A stretch of DNA of 32,602 bases from Candidatus Uhrbacteria bacterium (GCA_943359525.1 CALRHV010000010.1:1-32602); one strand, 5' to 3'. Positions 8,213 to 15,241 are shown, numbered from the stretch's first letter. Numbers and translations: made by a program. Notes: generated from the sequence alone by a model not told the origin.

Positions 8213-9400
8213 TTATTCAAGAATTTTGACAACGATACCTGCACCAACCGTTCGACCACCCTCGCGGATAGCAAAGCGCATCTTCTCTTCGAGTGCGACT
8301 GGGTTGATAAGGGTAACAATTCCGTTCACTTTGTCTCCTGGCATTACCATTTCTGTGCCTTCTGGAAGAGCAATTTCACCAGTTACGTCCGTTGTACGGA
8401 TGTAGAACTGTGGCTTGTAGCCCTTGAAGAATGGCTTGTGACGACCACCTTCTTCTTTGGTCAAGGCGTAAATTTCAGCCTCAAACTTTGTGTGTGGCTT
8501 TACGGATCCTGGCTTTGCAAGAACCTGACCACGCTGAACATCTTCCTTCTTCACACCGCGGAGAAGAATACCAGCATTGTCGCCAGCCATGCCCTTATCG
8601 AGGGACTTGTTGAACATTTCGATGCCGGTCACCGTCGACTTGACAGTGTCCGTAATTCCAACGATTTCAACTTCATCACCAACGTTACAGATACCACGCT
8701 CGATACGACCGGTTACCACGGTTCCACGTCCTTCAATAGAGAAGACGTCTTCCACTGGCAACAAGAATGGCTTATCAAGATCGCGAACTGGTTGTGGGAT
8801 GTAGCTGTCCAATGCTGCGAGCAAGTCGCGGATTGGCTGTGCGCCAGGACCGGTTGGGTCTTCAAGTGCCTTCACGGACGAGCCGCGAATGACTGGAACT
8901 TCGTCACCAGGAAAATCATACTTCTTCAAAAGGTCACGAACTTCTTGCTCAACGAGGTCGATAAGTTCTGGATCATCAACCATGTCAACCTTGTTCAAGT
9001 AGACGAGAATTGAAGGAACACCAACCTGCTTTGCGAGCAAAATGTGCTCACGTGTCTGTGGCATTGGACCGTCTGCTGCGGAAACCACGAGAATCGCGCC
9101 GTCCATCTGGGCGGCACCGGTGATCATGTTCTTCACGTAGTCAGCGTGTCCTGGACAGTCGACGTGTGCGTAGTGACGGTTTGCCGTCTCGTACTCACAG
9201 TGTGCCGTCGAAATGGTGATTCCACGTGCCTTGGATTCTGGCGCCTTATCGAGGTCGTTAATACCCTTTGCTTGCGCCTTGTTTCCCATCGCAGCAGCCA
9301 CTGCAAGCATTGCAGCGGTTGTGGTGGTCTTGCCGTGGTCGACGTGACCAATGGTGCCGACGTTCACGTGCGGCTTTGTCCGGTCAAACTGTTCTGCCAT
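8213..9400 (-). CDS. tuf: Elongation factor Tu
   Basis: EF-Tu is a GTPase that delivers aminoacyl-tRNA to the ribosomal A site. The 395-residue product matches the family length. The G-domain motifs are GHVDHGKT (18-25), DCPGH (81-85) and NKVD (136-139), with the switch I element KARGITI. Domains 2 and 3 follow, including [13 protein letters not shown] and [24 protein letters not shown]. It heads the block, with a promoter at 9480-9508. Its leader of about 70 nt holds a small hairpin (ATTCCG-CACA-CGGAAT). There is no clear SD. Confidence 0.98.
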   Translation of the reverse strand: MAEQFDRTKPHVNVGTIGHVDHGKTTTTAAMLAVAAAMGNKAQAKGINDLDKAPESKARGITISTAHCEYETANRHYAHVDCPGHADYVKNMITGAAQMDGAILVVSAADGPMPQTREHILLAKQVGVPSILVYLNKVDMVDDPELIDLVEQEVRDLLKKYDFPGDEVPVIRGSSVKALEDPTGPGAQPIRDLLAALDSYIPQPVRDLDKPFLLPVEDVFSIEGRGTVVTGRIERGICNVGDEVEIVGITDTVKSTVTGIEMFNKSLDKGMAGDNAGILLRGVKKEDVQRGQVLAKPGSVKPHTKFEAEIYALTKEEGGRHKPFFKGYKPQFYIRTTDVTGEIALPEGTEMVMPGDKVNGIVTLINPVALEEKMRFAIREGGRTVGAGIVVKILE

Positions 9401-9479
9401 ACGAAGAAATTATGCGGGCATTCCGTGTGCGGAATACTCAGCGATTTAGGACTGCGTTTCGGTAAATAAATGTGGCGAG

Positions 9480-9508
9480 AGTGTAGCAAAACCAAGAAAA
9501 TCACGCAA
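9480..9508 (-). promoter_or_regulatory. Promoter of tuf
   Basis: On the minus strand TTGCGT is separated by 17 bases from TACACT, a good sigma-70-type match. The same TACACT -10 hexamer occurs ahead of murA and ndk. Transcription would start near 9473, leaving a leader of about 70 nt. Confidence 0.65.
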
Positions 9509-9528
9509 GTCCGCTTGTGCACGCCGGC

Positions 9529-10008
9529 TTAATCGATAGCCTCCAGGTAGAACCCCTCTTCCCCACCATCACCCTTGTTTGACTTCTTTTTTAGCAGTTC
9601 CTGTGGCTTTTCGACGATTTTCTCCTCCTCCTTTCTTTCCTCAACTTCCACAGGCGTCTGCCAAAGACTCTTCAACGCCTCCTCGTCAATATCAGCCTCA
9701 TCCGCAGTCTCCTCAGCAATCTCGGCGATGACCTCATTGGACAGATCGATCATAGCCTCGGCCTCTTCCTCCTCGGGCTCGGCTTTCGGAATTGGCCTGC
9801 TCCGACCCTCTCCATACACTGGCACATCAATACCCCCATTCCCGAACACTTCCTCCCCCGGCCCAAACGCCTGGTCGATAAGCGCCTCGTACTCCTCCAA
9901 CGGCAAAATCACCATCGGTTCCCCTCCCCCAGCCTCGTCCGTCACAATCAACCGATCACCCGTTCTCCGAGCCAATCGCAGCAGTCGAGGAATGTGGTTC
10001 GTTGCCAT
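9529..10008 (-). CDS. Small acidic protein with Phd/YefM-like N-terminal segment
   Basis: The function is unknown. The 159-residue product starts MATNHIPRLLRLARRTGDRLIV and continues GGGEPMVILPLEEYEALI. That PMVILPLEEYEAL stretch resembles the fold-defining strand-helix of Phd/YefM antitoxins, which also lie N-terminally. The rest, from about residue 75, is strongly acidic and probably disordered, with a Lys-rich patch near the end. No toxin gene is adjacent, so an antitoxin role is not supported by context. The ATG at 10006-10008 is preferred over the track start (10062), which lies almost on the REP-like repeat. A promoter whose -10 ends eight bases upstream suggests a leaderless mRNA. Confidence 0.8.
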   Translation of the reverse strand: MATNHIPRLLRLARRTGDRLIVTDEAGGGEPMVILPLEEYEALIDQAFGPGEEVFGNGGIDVPVYGEGRSRPIPKAEPEEEEAEAMIDLSNEVIAEIAEETADEADIDEEALKSLWQTPVEVEERKEEEKIVEKPQELLKKKSNKGDGGEEGFYLEAID

Positions 10009-10016
10009 ATACGACC

Positions 10017-10045
10017 ATCTTAGGAAGTGTGAGGCCAAAGGGCAA
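10017..10045 (-). promoter_or_regulatory. Promoter of the Phd-like gene
   Basis: On the minus strand TTGCCC, 17 bases, TAAGAT. The -10 hexamer ends eight bases before the ATG, so transcription would begin at or within two bases of the start codon. Confidence 0.55.
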
Positions 10046-10063
10046 GGAAACGACCCACACATT

Positions 10064-10095
10064 CAACCCTAAGGGTTGGTCAACGCTAAGGGTTG
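10064..10095 (+). repeat. REP-like repeat, solo copy
   Basis: This 32-base sequence begins CAACCCTAAGGGTTGGT and ends CTAAGGGTTG. It is almost identical to the two copies flanking the RAYT transposase at 19097 and 19669, and is in the same orientation. Its arms form a hairpin extended by flanking ATT and AAT. It lies between divergent genes, just upstream of the promoter at 10109. Confidence 0.85.
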
Positions 10096-10108
10096 AATAA
10101 CAAAATCC

Positions 10109-10137
10109 TCGACGAAACGTCAATTTCACTGTATTCT
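10109..10137 (+). promoter_or_regulatory. Promoter of the 10186 gene
   Basis: TCGACG, 17 bases, TATTCT. It starts 13 bases downstream of the REP-like repeat and leaves a leader of about 40 nt before the ATG. Confidence 0.5.
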
Positions 10138-10185
10138 CACCAGGATAGTTTCACCATTCATCAACTCCGATCCCAGGAAATCACC

Positions 10186-10461
10186 ATGGTCGTTTTCACC
10201 AAAAACGCCGTCGATGCTGCCGTTCGCAAAATTCTCGTGAGCGCGCCTAGCCTCGCGGTCGCAAGAAAACAAGTGGAGGAGATGGTCAAACGAGAACTCC
10301 CGAAAGGGGCATACTCGTGCTTCACTCCGAGTGTCCTCTTTAAAAAGGACGGCACACGCACAACTCGCCTCACTCTTAGCGAGAGTAGGGATGCGAGCCT
10401 GGACCGACTCCTTCACATTTATGTGATCATCGCTCCCAGTGAAGTCTCCATCGGATCATGA
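10186..10461 (+). CDS. Small basic protein of unknown function
   Basis: I do not recognise this 91-residue product. The chosen ATG follows an SD-like CCAGGAAA, and the track start at 10093 lies in the repeat. The protein has an amphipathic helical first half (FTKNAVDAAVRKILVSAPSLAVARKQVEEMVKREL) and a second half with beta character (YSCFTPSVLFKKDGTRTTRLTLSES). It has no membrane segment or signal peptide. It appears monocistronic, with its own promoter and a strong terminator. Confidence 0.75.
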   Translation: MVVFTKNAVDAAVRKILVSAPSLAVARKQVEEMVKRELPKGAYSCFTPSVLFKKDGTRTTRLTLSESRDASLDRLLHIYVIIAPSEVSIGS

Positions 10462-10497
10462 TCGAGGTCACCACCACGCCTCGCCCCACGTGAGTCG

Positions 10498-10546
10498 ACA
10501 AACCCCAGCTCGAGGGCCGTCGTCTCAACGCGGGGTTTGTTTTTTT
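10498..10546 (+). terminator. Intrinsic terminator after the 10186 gene
   Basis: The arms ACAAACCCC and GGGGTTTGT form a stem that runs into a T7 tract. The spacing and T run are classic. Confidence 0.85.
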
Positions 10547-10584
10547 GGGAGTATAGTAATCCACGGAGGAGACAGGAGGAACAA

Positions 10585-11076
10585 ATGGTCAATCTTCTGT
10601 CTTTAGGCGTCATCATCACACTCATCGGCTGCGGCCAAGGAGAAACGACGGATCACATCCGCGGAGATCGTTACGCGGGAGAGATCGAGGGATGGAGGCT
10701 CGCGGATAGCGTGAAGGAAATAGAGCCGTCAACGCTCACAGTGGATTTCTCCGCCTGCGATGGCAACGGGCAATGCGCAGAGATCAACTTTGACGGCGAA
10801 CTCACCGTCATTGGAATCACGGTTCGCGACAGTGCTGCGCAAATGGTGCACGACGTCATCGTCGATGGAGACGCGCTCTTCTGCGAAACGGAGGCGGGCG
10901 AGTTCACCTTGACCATCGATGGCACGTTCACCAGAGATCGCACCGCACTCGATGCATCGGTATCAACGCCGGTGTTTGGTCAACCGGTCTTCCTAGGCTC
11001 CGTACACCTGGTTCGTCAAGAACCCGAAGATACGACCGGCGACACGAGTAGCGACACTGGTGACAACACCGACTAA
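10585..11076 (+). CDS. Lipoprotein of unknown function
   Basis: The 163-residue product begins MVNLLSLGVIITLIGCGQGE. It has a hydrophobic leader ending in a lipobox with Cys16, so it is probably processed by signal peptidase II and membrane-anchored. The mature part is beta-rich (TLTVDFSACDGNGQCAEINFDGELTVIGITV) and ends in a Thr/Asp/Ser tail (DTTGDTSSDTGDNTD). Three further cysteines could form disulfides. A strong SD (ACAGGAGGAACAA) sets the start, unlike the SD-less housekeeping genes. It has its own terminator. No family was recognised. Confidence 0.85.
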   Translation: MVNLLSLGVIITLIGCGQGETTDHIRGDRYAGEIEGWRLADSVKEIEPSTLTVDFSACDGNGQCAEINFDGELTVIGITVRDSAAQMVHDVIVDGDALFCETEAGEFTLTIDGTFTRDRTALDASVSTPVFGQPVFLGSVHLVRQEPEDTTGDTSSDTGDNTD

Positions 11077-11087
11077 CAACGCGACGA

Positions 11088-11134
11088 CGCCCGGCTCTCT
11101 CTTCACCGAGGGGGCCGGGCGCACTGTTTTTTTT
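11088..11134 (+). terminator. Intrinsic terminator after the lipoprotein gene
   Basis: CGCCCGGC pairs with GCCGGGCG, followed shortly by a T8 tract. It starts 11 bases after the stop codon. Confidence 0.85.
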
Positions 11135-11145
11135 AAGAGCATACG

Positions 11146-11176
11146 AAACGCCGAATCCCTTTACAGAGATTCGGCG
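11146..11176 (-). terminator. Hairpin terminator after the DUF3307-like gene
   Basis: On the minus strand CGCCGAATC and GATTCGGCG pair around a 10-base loop and are followed by TTTCGT. The T tract is short, so efficiency may be modest. Together with the terminator just to its left it separates two convergent genes. Confidence 0.6.
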
Positions 11177-11203
11177 CGCGTCGTTGTGACCGAGAAGCAT
11201 TGT

Positions 11204-11536
11204 TTAGATCAGACCGAGTAGATGCTCAGCCGCAGTACACACGTAGTGACACAGCTGATCCTGCCAGATCTTTTTGATCGTCCCCCTTCCCTTCAAGTAA
11301 TCGACGAGCGCGTGGAGCGCCATGTGGATCACCAGTCCGTACCACGTGATGCGGAACCCGGGCACCGCCACGAGAAGCATGAACGGCGAGGCCTGCGTGA
11401 TGACGTGATAAAACAGCACCTCCCTGTCCTTCGCTTTTTCCATCGCCATCCACGCGCTTTGAAACGCGAAGTCGCCAATGTTGTGGCACGCGAAGAGCAC
11501 CGCGAGGTACTGCCAAAGTTCGAGTTGACCGGCCAT
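11204..11536 (-). CDS. DUF3307-like small membrane protein
   Basis: The 110-residue product resembles the DUF3307 family of uncharacterised integral membrane proteins. The motif HNIGDFAFQSAWMAMEKAKDREVLFYHV parallels the family's H-x3-D-F-x2-Q-x2-W-MA pattern. A second conserved block, HMALHALVDYLKGR, and a final IKKIWQDQLCHYV follow. Two or three membrane segments are likely (about residues 8-26, 48-64 and 66-82). The ATG has a strong SD, CCAGGAGGTGTTCC. The gene is divergent from the TrmB-type regulator and shares a spacer with tandem 21-bp repeats, so that regulator may control it. The molecular function of the family is not known to me. Confidence 0.8.
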   Translation of the reverse strand: MAGQLELWQYLAVLFACHNIGDFAFQSAWMAMEKAKDREVLFYHVITQASPFMLLVAVPGFRITWYGLVIHMALHALVDYLKGRGTIKKIWQDQLCHYVCTAAEHLLGLI

Positions 11537-11604
11537 GGAACACCTCCTGGATGAGTGTTCGATAGTGAGTATCTATCCACAACCACAATGTTCCGAGAGC
11601 ATCT

Positions 11605-11664
11605 GTCGGCGTACGCGACGACATCGTCGGCGTACGCGACGACATCGTCGGCGTATCTGTCGTC
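11605..11664. repeat. Tandem 21-bp repeat between divergent genes
   Basis: The unit GTCGGCGTACGCGACGACATC occurs twice in perfect tandem (11605-11625 and 11626-11646), followed by a degenerate third copy starting GTCGGCGTAT. Each unit has a near-palindromic core, GTCGGCGTACGCGAC. The 21-bp period equals two helical turns, so the cores lie on the same DNA face. The position between a membrane-protein gene and a TrmB-type regulator suggests operator sites. Confidence 0.7.
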
Positions 11665-11679
11665 TATACGGACAACAGT

Positions 11680-11707
11680 TTGACTTCTGTACTCACAGCG
11701 CTATGGT
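11680..11707 (+). promoter_or_regulatory. Possible promoter of the TrmB-type regulator
   Basis: TTGACT, 16 bases, TATGGT. The -10 ends eight bases before the ATG at 11716, consistent with a leaderless transcript. It lies just downstream of the tandem repeats. Confidence 0.45.
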
Positions 11708-11715
11708 GATGATGT

Positions 11716-12477
11716 ATGCGTATGTCATCCTCGAAAGAACTGAATCGTGCTCTTGTTGCATTCGGGTTCGACGATAAAGAAGCATTGCTCTACCTCGCAG
11801 GCATCGAACTTGGCGAAGCAACCGTGCTCGAACTTTCGCGGCTGACGAAGCTTCCACGAACCACGTTGTATCTGATGTTGGAAAGTTTGTGTCGTCGAGG
11901 ATATTTCCGATTGAAGAATCTGCAGGGAAGAAAAAAATTCGTCGCGAATCCTCCTGATCTTTTCGTGAAACATCTCGCGGATCGCCAAGAGAAGTTTCGC
12001 GAAATCCTTCCAATGTTCGAAGCGCTCAAAGCAAACGATCCCGGATCCGTTGGCGTGACCATCTACGAAGGCACCGAAGGGTTTAAACAGTTCTGGCAAC
12101 AAATTTTCCGATCGGGCGTAAAAGAATATTGCCTACTCACAACGGGTGTACACATGCTCGACTACGTCAAAGAACCGTATTTGATGAAACATATTATCGA
12201 CGAACGCTTACGACGTGGCATTCGCAGTCGTCAACTCGTCGTTGAAACCGCAGAATCGAAAAAGTTTGTACGGCGCGATTCCTCCGAGCTTCGCGAATCC
12301 CGATTCCTTCCACCGAACGCACAAATCCCCGCAACGATGCTGCTCTTCGGCAACGACGTTGCATTCATCACCACACGAAAAGAAAACTCAGTCATTCTCG
12401 TGACGAGTGGAGACGTGTCCGTCACACTTCGAACAATGTTCGAACTTTTGTGGAGCGGCGCAAGATTGACAGTCTAA
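11716..12477 (+). CDS. TrmB-family transcriptional regulator
   Basis: The 253-residue product has an N-terminal winged-helix domain of TrmB type (about residues 8-75): LVAFGFDDKEALLYLAGIELGEATVLELSRLTKLPRTTLYLMLESLCRRGYF. A helical linker follows (KHLADRQEKFREILPMFEAL), then a C-terminal PLD-like or effector domain (VTIYEGTEGFKQFWQQIF to FELLWSGARL). TrmB proteins are best known from archaea as sugar-responsive regulators; bacterial members are common in CPR genomes. The ligand here is unknown. It is divergent from the DUF3307-like gene. Starts at 11716 or 11722 are both possible. Confidence 0.88.
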   Translation: MRMSSSKELNRALVAFGFDDKEALLYLAGIELGEATVLELSRLTKLPRTTLYLMLESLCRRGYFRLKNLQGRKKFVANPPDLFVKHLADRQEKFREILPMFEALKANDPGSVGVTIYEGTEGFKQFWQQIFRSGVKEYCLLTTGVHMLDYVKEPYLMKHIIDERLRRGIRSRQLVVETAESKKFVRRDSSELRESRFLPPNAQIPATMLLFGNDVAFITTRKENSVILVTSGDVSVTLRTMFELLWSGARLTV

Positions 12478-12536
12478 ATGAACGCACTGTAGGAAAAATA
12501 TCTTAAAACGAATTCGGAGTATCATTGTTTCATTAT

Positions 12537-13580
12537 ATGCTTTCAACATTCCAAAAATTCTTTGTAGGGGCGACCGTAATCACCATGGCAGTTACTGTGG
12601 GTATATTCGTATTTTTCAGCATGTCGCCACTTCCATCAAAAATAACCAACACCATTGTCGACGAAGCACCTGTAAATACAGACGATAACGACGGCACCAC
12701 AACGCTCACAGACAATGGGTCTGCCAGCATTCCTACCATTTATGTTTCCATAGTTACGCACGTTGAGGAACCAAACGGACAACCCATTCATCCCGATTTC
12801 ACGAAAAACAAAGAAGCATTCTTTACCTACCGCGATGCATTTGTGACATTTGCCGACATGCTGTACGACCTACACGTTTCATACGACTGGCAGTCGGACT
12901 GGAATCTTCTCCTTGCTGCAACAATGTTTGACAACGGCACACCATCTACAAATAATAAGAATTTCGTACAATATTTCTCTGAAAATCTTGGAATGCCCCT
13001 TAACCCTCACGCGCACGAAACGCAATACAACTATGCGGACGTTGCCGCGCTCATTGCAAAACTTGGCGTGGAACCAGGAGGTGTTGTTGGAGGCTATCTT
13101 GTCTCGCCACCAAGACTCTCAAAACTTGAATACTTACGCGCGCCAATTACCGGCAACTTCTACGACTACACATGGCAGGCAGAGATTCTCTGGGGCGGCG
13201 GCACACAGGGCCACGTCAACGATACAAATGCCTCTGGCGTTTGGCGCCCCACCAATACAAGATACATCACAACACACGACGAAAACGGAACGCTCCCGAA
13301 CGTTGGTACATACCTTTCCACCTGGAAAGGACTCGATGATCTCCTCGCCCTTCAAGCCGCAGGAAAACTCATCAAAGGACGCATCTACACCGCAACCGTC
13401 TTCGCACCACCGGCGGAAATTCTTATCGAAGAAGGACGAGAGGAGACCCGCGCGCACATTGCCGCACTCCAAAATGAAATCGCCGACGGCCGCGTCGTAT
13501 TCGCAAGCATCGAAGACGTCGTAAAAATCTGGGAAGAGCGATACGACGGCGAACCAAACGTGTATCAGGAACCGGAATAA
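12537..13580 (+). CDS. Membrane-anchored extracytoplasmic protein, possibly deacetylase-like
   Basis: The 347-residue product has one N-terminal hydrophobic segment (about residues 9-30, FFVGATVITMAVTVGIFVFF) and then a polar Thr/Asp-rich linker, so the bulk should lie outside the cytoplasm. The domain begins with IYVSIVTHVEEP and later has GMPLNPHAHETQYNYADVAALIAKLGVEPGGVVGGYL. This pattern loosely recalls the histidine-rich loops of polysaccharide-deacetylase-like barrels, but I cannot confirm it. The ORF track starts at a TTG (12525). I prefer the ATG at 12537 because a TATCAT hexamer ends 11 bases upstream. A GGAG six bases before the TTG leaves that start open. Confidence 0.85.
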   Translation: MLSTFQKFFVGATVITMAVTVGIFVFFSMSPLPSKITNTIVDEAPVNTDDNDGTTTLTDNGSASIPTIYVSIVTHVEEPNGQPIHPDFTKNKEAFFTYRDAFVTFADMLYDLHVSYDWQSDWNLLLAATMFDNGTPSTNNKNFVQYFSENLGMPLNPHAHETQYNYADVAALIAKLGVEPGGVVGGYLVSPPRLSKLEYLRAPITGNFYDYTWQAEILWGGGTQGHVNDTNASGVWRPTNTRYITTHDENGTLPNVGTYLSTWKGLDDLLALQAAGKLIKGRIYTATVFAPPAEILIEEGREETRAHIAALQNEIADGRVVFASIEDVVKIWEERYDGEPNVYQEPE

Positions 13581-13599
13581 CTCTCCTCACGGTCTCCCA

Positions 13600-14406
13600 T
13601 TACTCCAACGATCGTTTAATTGCGCCTACTTTTTCCTCTTCTTCCCGTCGCCTTGCCATTCGGAGTGCCTCTTGCATGTCTTTCTCCGCCTTAATCTTCA
13701 CAACATTTTCTTCAGCGACTTCGTCAGCTAAGCGCTTTTGTTTTTCAGGATTTGATCCGATACTCAGAACTTTGAATCTCGATTTTTCTAGAATTTTTAC
13801 AGTGTCCTCAGATTCTTTAATGAGTTTTTTTATATTGTCTGCTATGTTAGGTTTTTGTAAATCAGTACTCAACAGCGTTATTTTGTCCTTCGCTGCCTTC
13901 AACGAGGCATCGATCATTGGCAGAAATTCATCACCAAATGTTTTATATAATTCCTCTACTCCGAGTTCTGCTACTCCCTCCGCGATCAAATAACCGTCTA
14001 TACTTGTTTTAAGCTGCTGTTCTCCTCGATCCCATGAGCCTTGGTGCCCATTCAAGCCTTCATCGATAGCTTTCGTCATGGATTCAACACACTCCTCAAA
14101 AGAATAGAACGAACCCCCTCTACTAGACGGGCGTTCCTCTTGCCCTGGCTTCAACTCTCTTTTCGCGAGTTTTCCTGCGAGCTCGTTCCAGCCTGTAAGC
14201 ACAAGACCGTCGCGTAATTCTTTTCCTAATTCATGCATCTTCTCGTGTCGTCTAACATCTAAACCCTCCTGGCGCGCGCGTTTCGTGCTCCCAACTAACG
14301 AGCCCTGTTCCTCAAGTTCGGCACTAGATAATGGAACTCGCCTTCCTACAAATGTATTGCCAGTTTCCGTGGCAGTTTTATCGATAACAATTTTATCAAA
14401 TTTCAT
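13600..14406 (-). CDS. Coiled-coil protein of unknown function
   Basis: The 268-residue product is highly charged and mostly helical, with no signal peptide or membrane segment. The last third is a likely coiled coil (NIKKLIKESEDTVKILEKSRF to MQEALRMARRREEEEKVGAIKRSLE). The middle holds a Gly-rich polar stretch (GLNGHQGSWDRGEQQ). No family was recognised. The second Met (14406) is preferred over the track start at 14451. The gene converges with the membrane-anchored gene, leaving only 19 bases between stops and no visible terminator. A C10 tract lies about 50 bp upstream. Confidence 0.75.
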   Translation of the reverse strand: MKFDKIVIDKTATETGNTFVGRRVPLSSAELEEQGSLVGSTKRARQEGLDVRRHEKMHELGKELRDGLVLTGWNELAGKLAKRELKPGQEERPSSRGGSFYSFEECVESMTKAIDEGLNGHQGSWDRGEQQLKTSIDGYLIAEGVAELGVEELYKTFGDEFLPMIDASLKAAKDKITLLSTDLQKPNIADNIKKLIKESEDTVKILEKSRFKVLSIGSNPEKQKRLADEVAEENVVKIKAEKDMQEALRMARRREEEEKVGAIKRSLE

Positions 14407-14458
14407 AAATGCAACTTTTATTCTCAAGAATCTTTCAGTCTTTCTTTTCAATTATCCA

Positions 14459-14468
14459 CCCCCCCCCC
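14459..14468. repeat. Homopolymer tract C10
   Basis: Ten consecutive C bases (G10 on the minus strand) lie 52 bases upstream of the coiled-coil gene and downstream of the higA terminator. Tracts of this length are prone to slippage in vivo and to assembly error. Confidence 0.95.
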
Positions 14469-14495
14469 GCATTTCCAGCAAACAGTTATGGGGAT

Positions 14496-14522
14496 AACAA
14501 AACCGACCTCACTTTGAGGTCG
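14496..14522 (-). terminator. Terminator after higA
   Basis: On the minus strand CGACCTCA and TGAGGTCG pair around a 3-base loop, followed by GTTTTGTT. The stem sequence is nearly the same as the inner stem of the fusA terminator at 15200-15241. Confidence 0.8.
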
Positions 14523-14544
14523 ATGATGTGTATTTTTGTATAGG

Positions 14545-14850
14545 CTATGCGGAAATAAAGTCGAATCGCTGTATTTCTTTTTCAATACGCTTCCCCGATG
14601 CATCCTGTTCAAGAAGCAGCTCATATCGAGACTGAAGATTCGTCCAAAATTCTGCAGAAGTTCCGAAGTAGGCTGCGAATCGGAGTGCGGTATCTGCAGA
14701 AACAGAACGATTACCATGAACGATTTCATTGATTCGACGAGCGGGGACATTAATGTTTTTCGCAAGACGGTACTCAGTGATCGCTAATGGCTTCAAAAAT
14801 TCCTCACTGAGAACTTCGCCTGGATGAATCGGTGAGATTTTAGTGATCAT
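14545..14850 (-). CDS. higA: HigA-type antitoxin (HTH XRE family)
   Basis: This antitoxin should bind and neutralise the HigB toxin encoded just upstream and repress the operon. The 101-residue product starts MITKISPIHPGEVLSEEFLKPLAITEYRLAKNINVPARRINEIVHGNRSVSADTALRFAAYFGTSAEFW, a textbook HigA/VapI helix-turn-helix. The ATG at 14848-14850 is chosen because the longer track version overlaps higB. It follows the higB stop after four bases, in the toxin-first order typical of higBA. Confidence 0.93.
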   Translation of the reverse strand: MITKISPIHPGEVLSEEFLKPLAITEYRLAKNINVPARRINEIVHGNRSVSADTALRFAAYFGTSAEFWTNLQSRYELLLEQDASGKRIEKEIQRFDFISA

Positions 14851-14854
14851 ATAT

Positions 14855-15133
14855 TTAGTGATAATCCTCAATCTGAACTTCGTATGCATTTCCATCTTTC
14901 CAGGCAAAACAGATTCGCCACTGATCGTTAATCCGGATACTGTAATATTCCGATCGTTTTCCTTGAAGCTTCTCTAATCTATTTCCCGGAGGGATCTTGA
15001 GATCCGATATCGATATTGCCGCGTGAAGCATTTCCAATTTTCGCAAGACTATTCGTTCAAATTTCTCAAATATTTTTACGCGTTCTCGAAGGAATATCTT
15101 CTCCGTTTCATCATTCCCAAAAGTTTGAATCAT
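14855..15133 (-). CDS. higB: HigB-type toxin (RelE/ParE superfamily)
   Basis: HigB toxins are ribosome-dependent mRNA endonucleases. The 92-residue product has the family pattern: IPPGNRLEKLQGKRSEYYSIRINDQWRICFAWKDGNAYEVQIEDYH, with the conserved RLEKL-G and WRICF-W strands and the terminal DYH. Length is normal. Transcription should start from the promoter at 15161-15189, which contains a palindromic operator. The ATG at 15131-15133 lacks an obvious SD beyond a weak GGAA. Confidence 0.93.
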   Translation of the reverse strand: MIQTFGNDETEKIFLRERVKIFEKFERIVLRKLEMLHAAISISDLKIPPGNRLEKLQGKRSEYYSIRINDQWRICFAWKDGNAYEVQIEDYH

Positions 15134-15160
15134 ACGCAGACAAAAATCATTCCTTACCAG

Positions 15161-15189
15161 ATAGTAACGTATAACGTTACTATTGTCAA
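15161..15189 (-). promoter_or_regulatory. higBA promoter with embedded operator
   Basis: On the minus strand TTGACA, 17 bases, TACTAT, a near-consensus promoter. A perfect palindrome, AGTAACGT-ATA-ACGTTACT (15163-15181), fills the spacer and enters both hexamers. Repressor bound there would block RNA polymerase, which fits autoregulation by HigA. Confidence 0.8.
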
Positions 15190-15199
15190 TAGTTCTATC

Positions 15200-15241
15200 A
15201 AAAACATCACCGACCTCATTGCTGAGGTCGGTGATGTTTTT
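15200..15241. terminator. Bidirectional terminator after fusA
   Basis: A perfect 19-bp inverted repeat (AAAAACATCACCGACCTCA and its complement) surrounds a 4-base loop. It has A and T runs at both ends, so it can stop transcription in either direction. It lies between the fusA stop and the higBA promoter. Confidence 0.9.

Noticed and set aside
11226-11645. A 139-aa minus-strand ORF starting with a repeated MSSRTPT
   Set aside because: The repeat comes from the 21-bp tandem DNA repeat, and the rest is out of frame with the DUF3307-like gene, which has the SD and the conserved motifs.
11605-11664. Tandem repeats as a short CRISPR array
   Set aside because: The units are directly adjacent with no spacers, and there are no cas genes.
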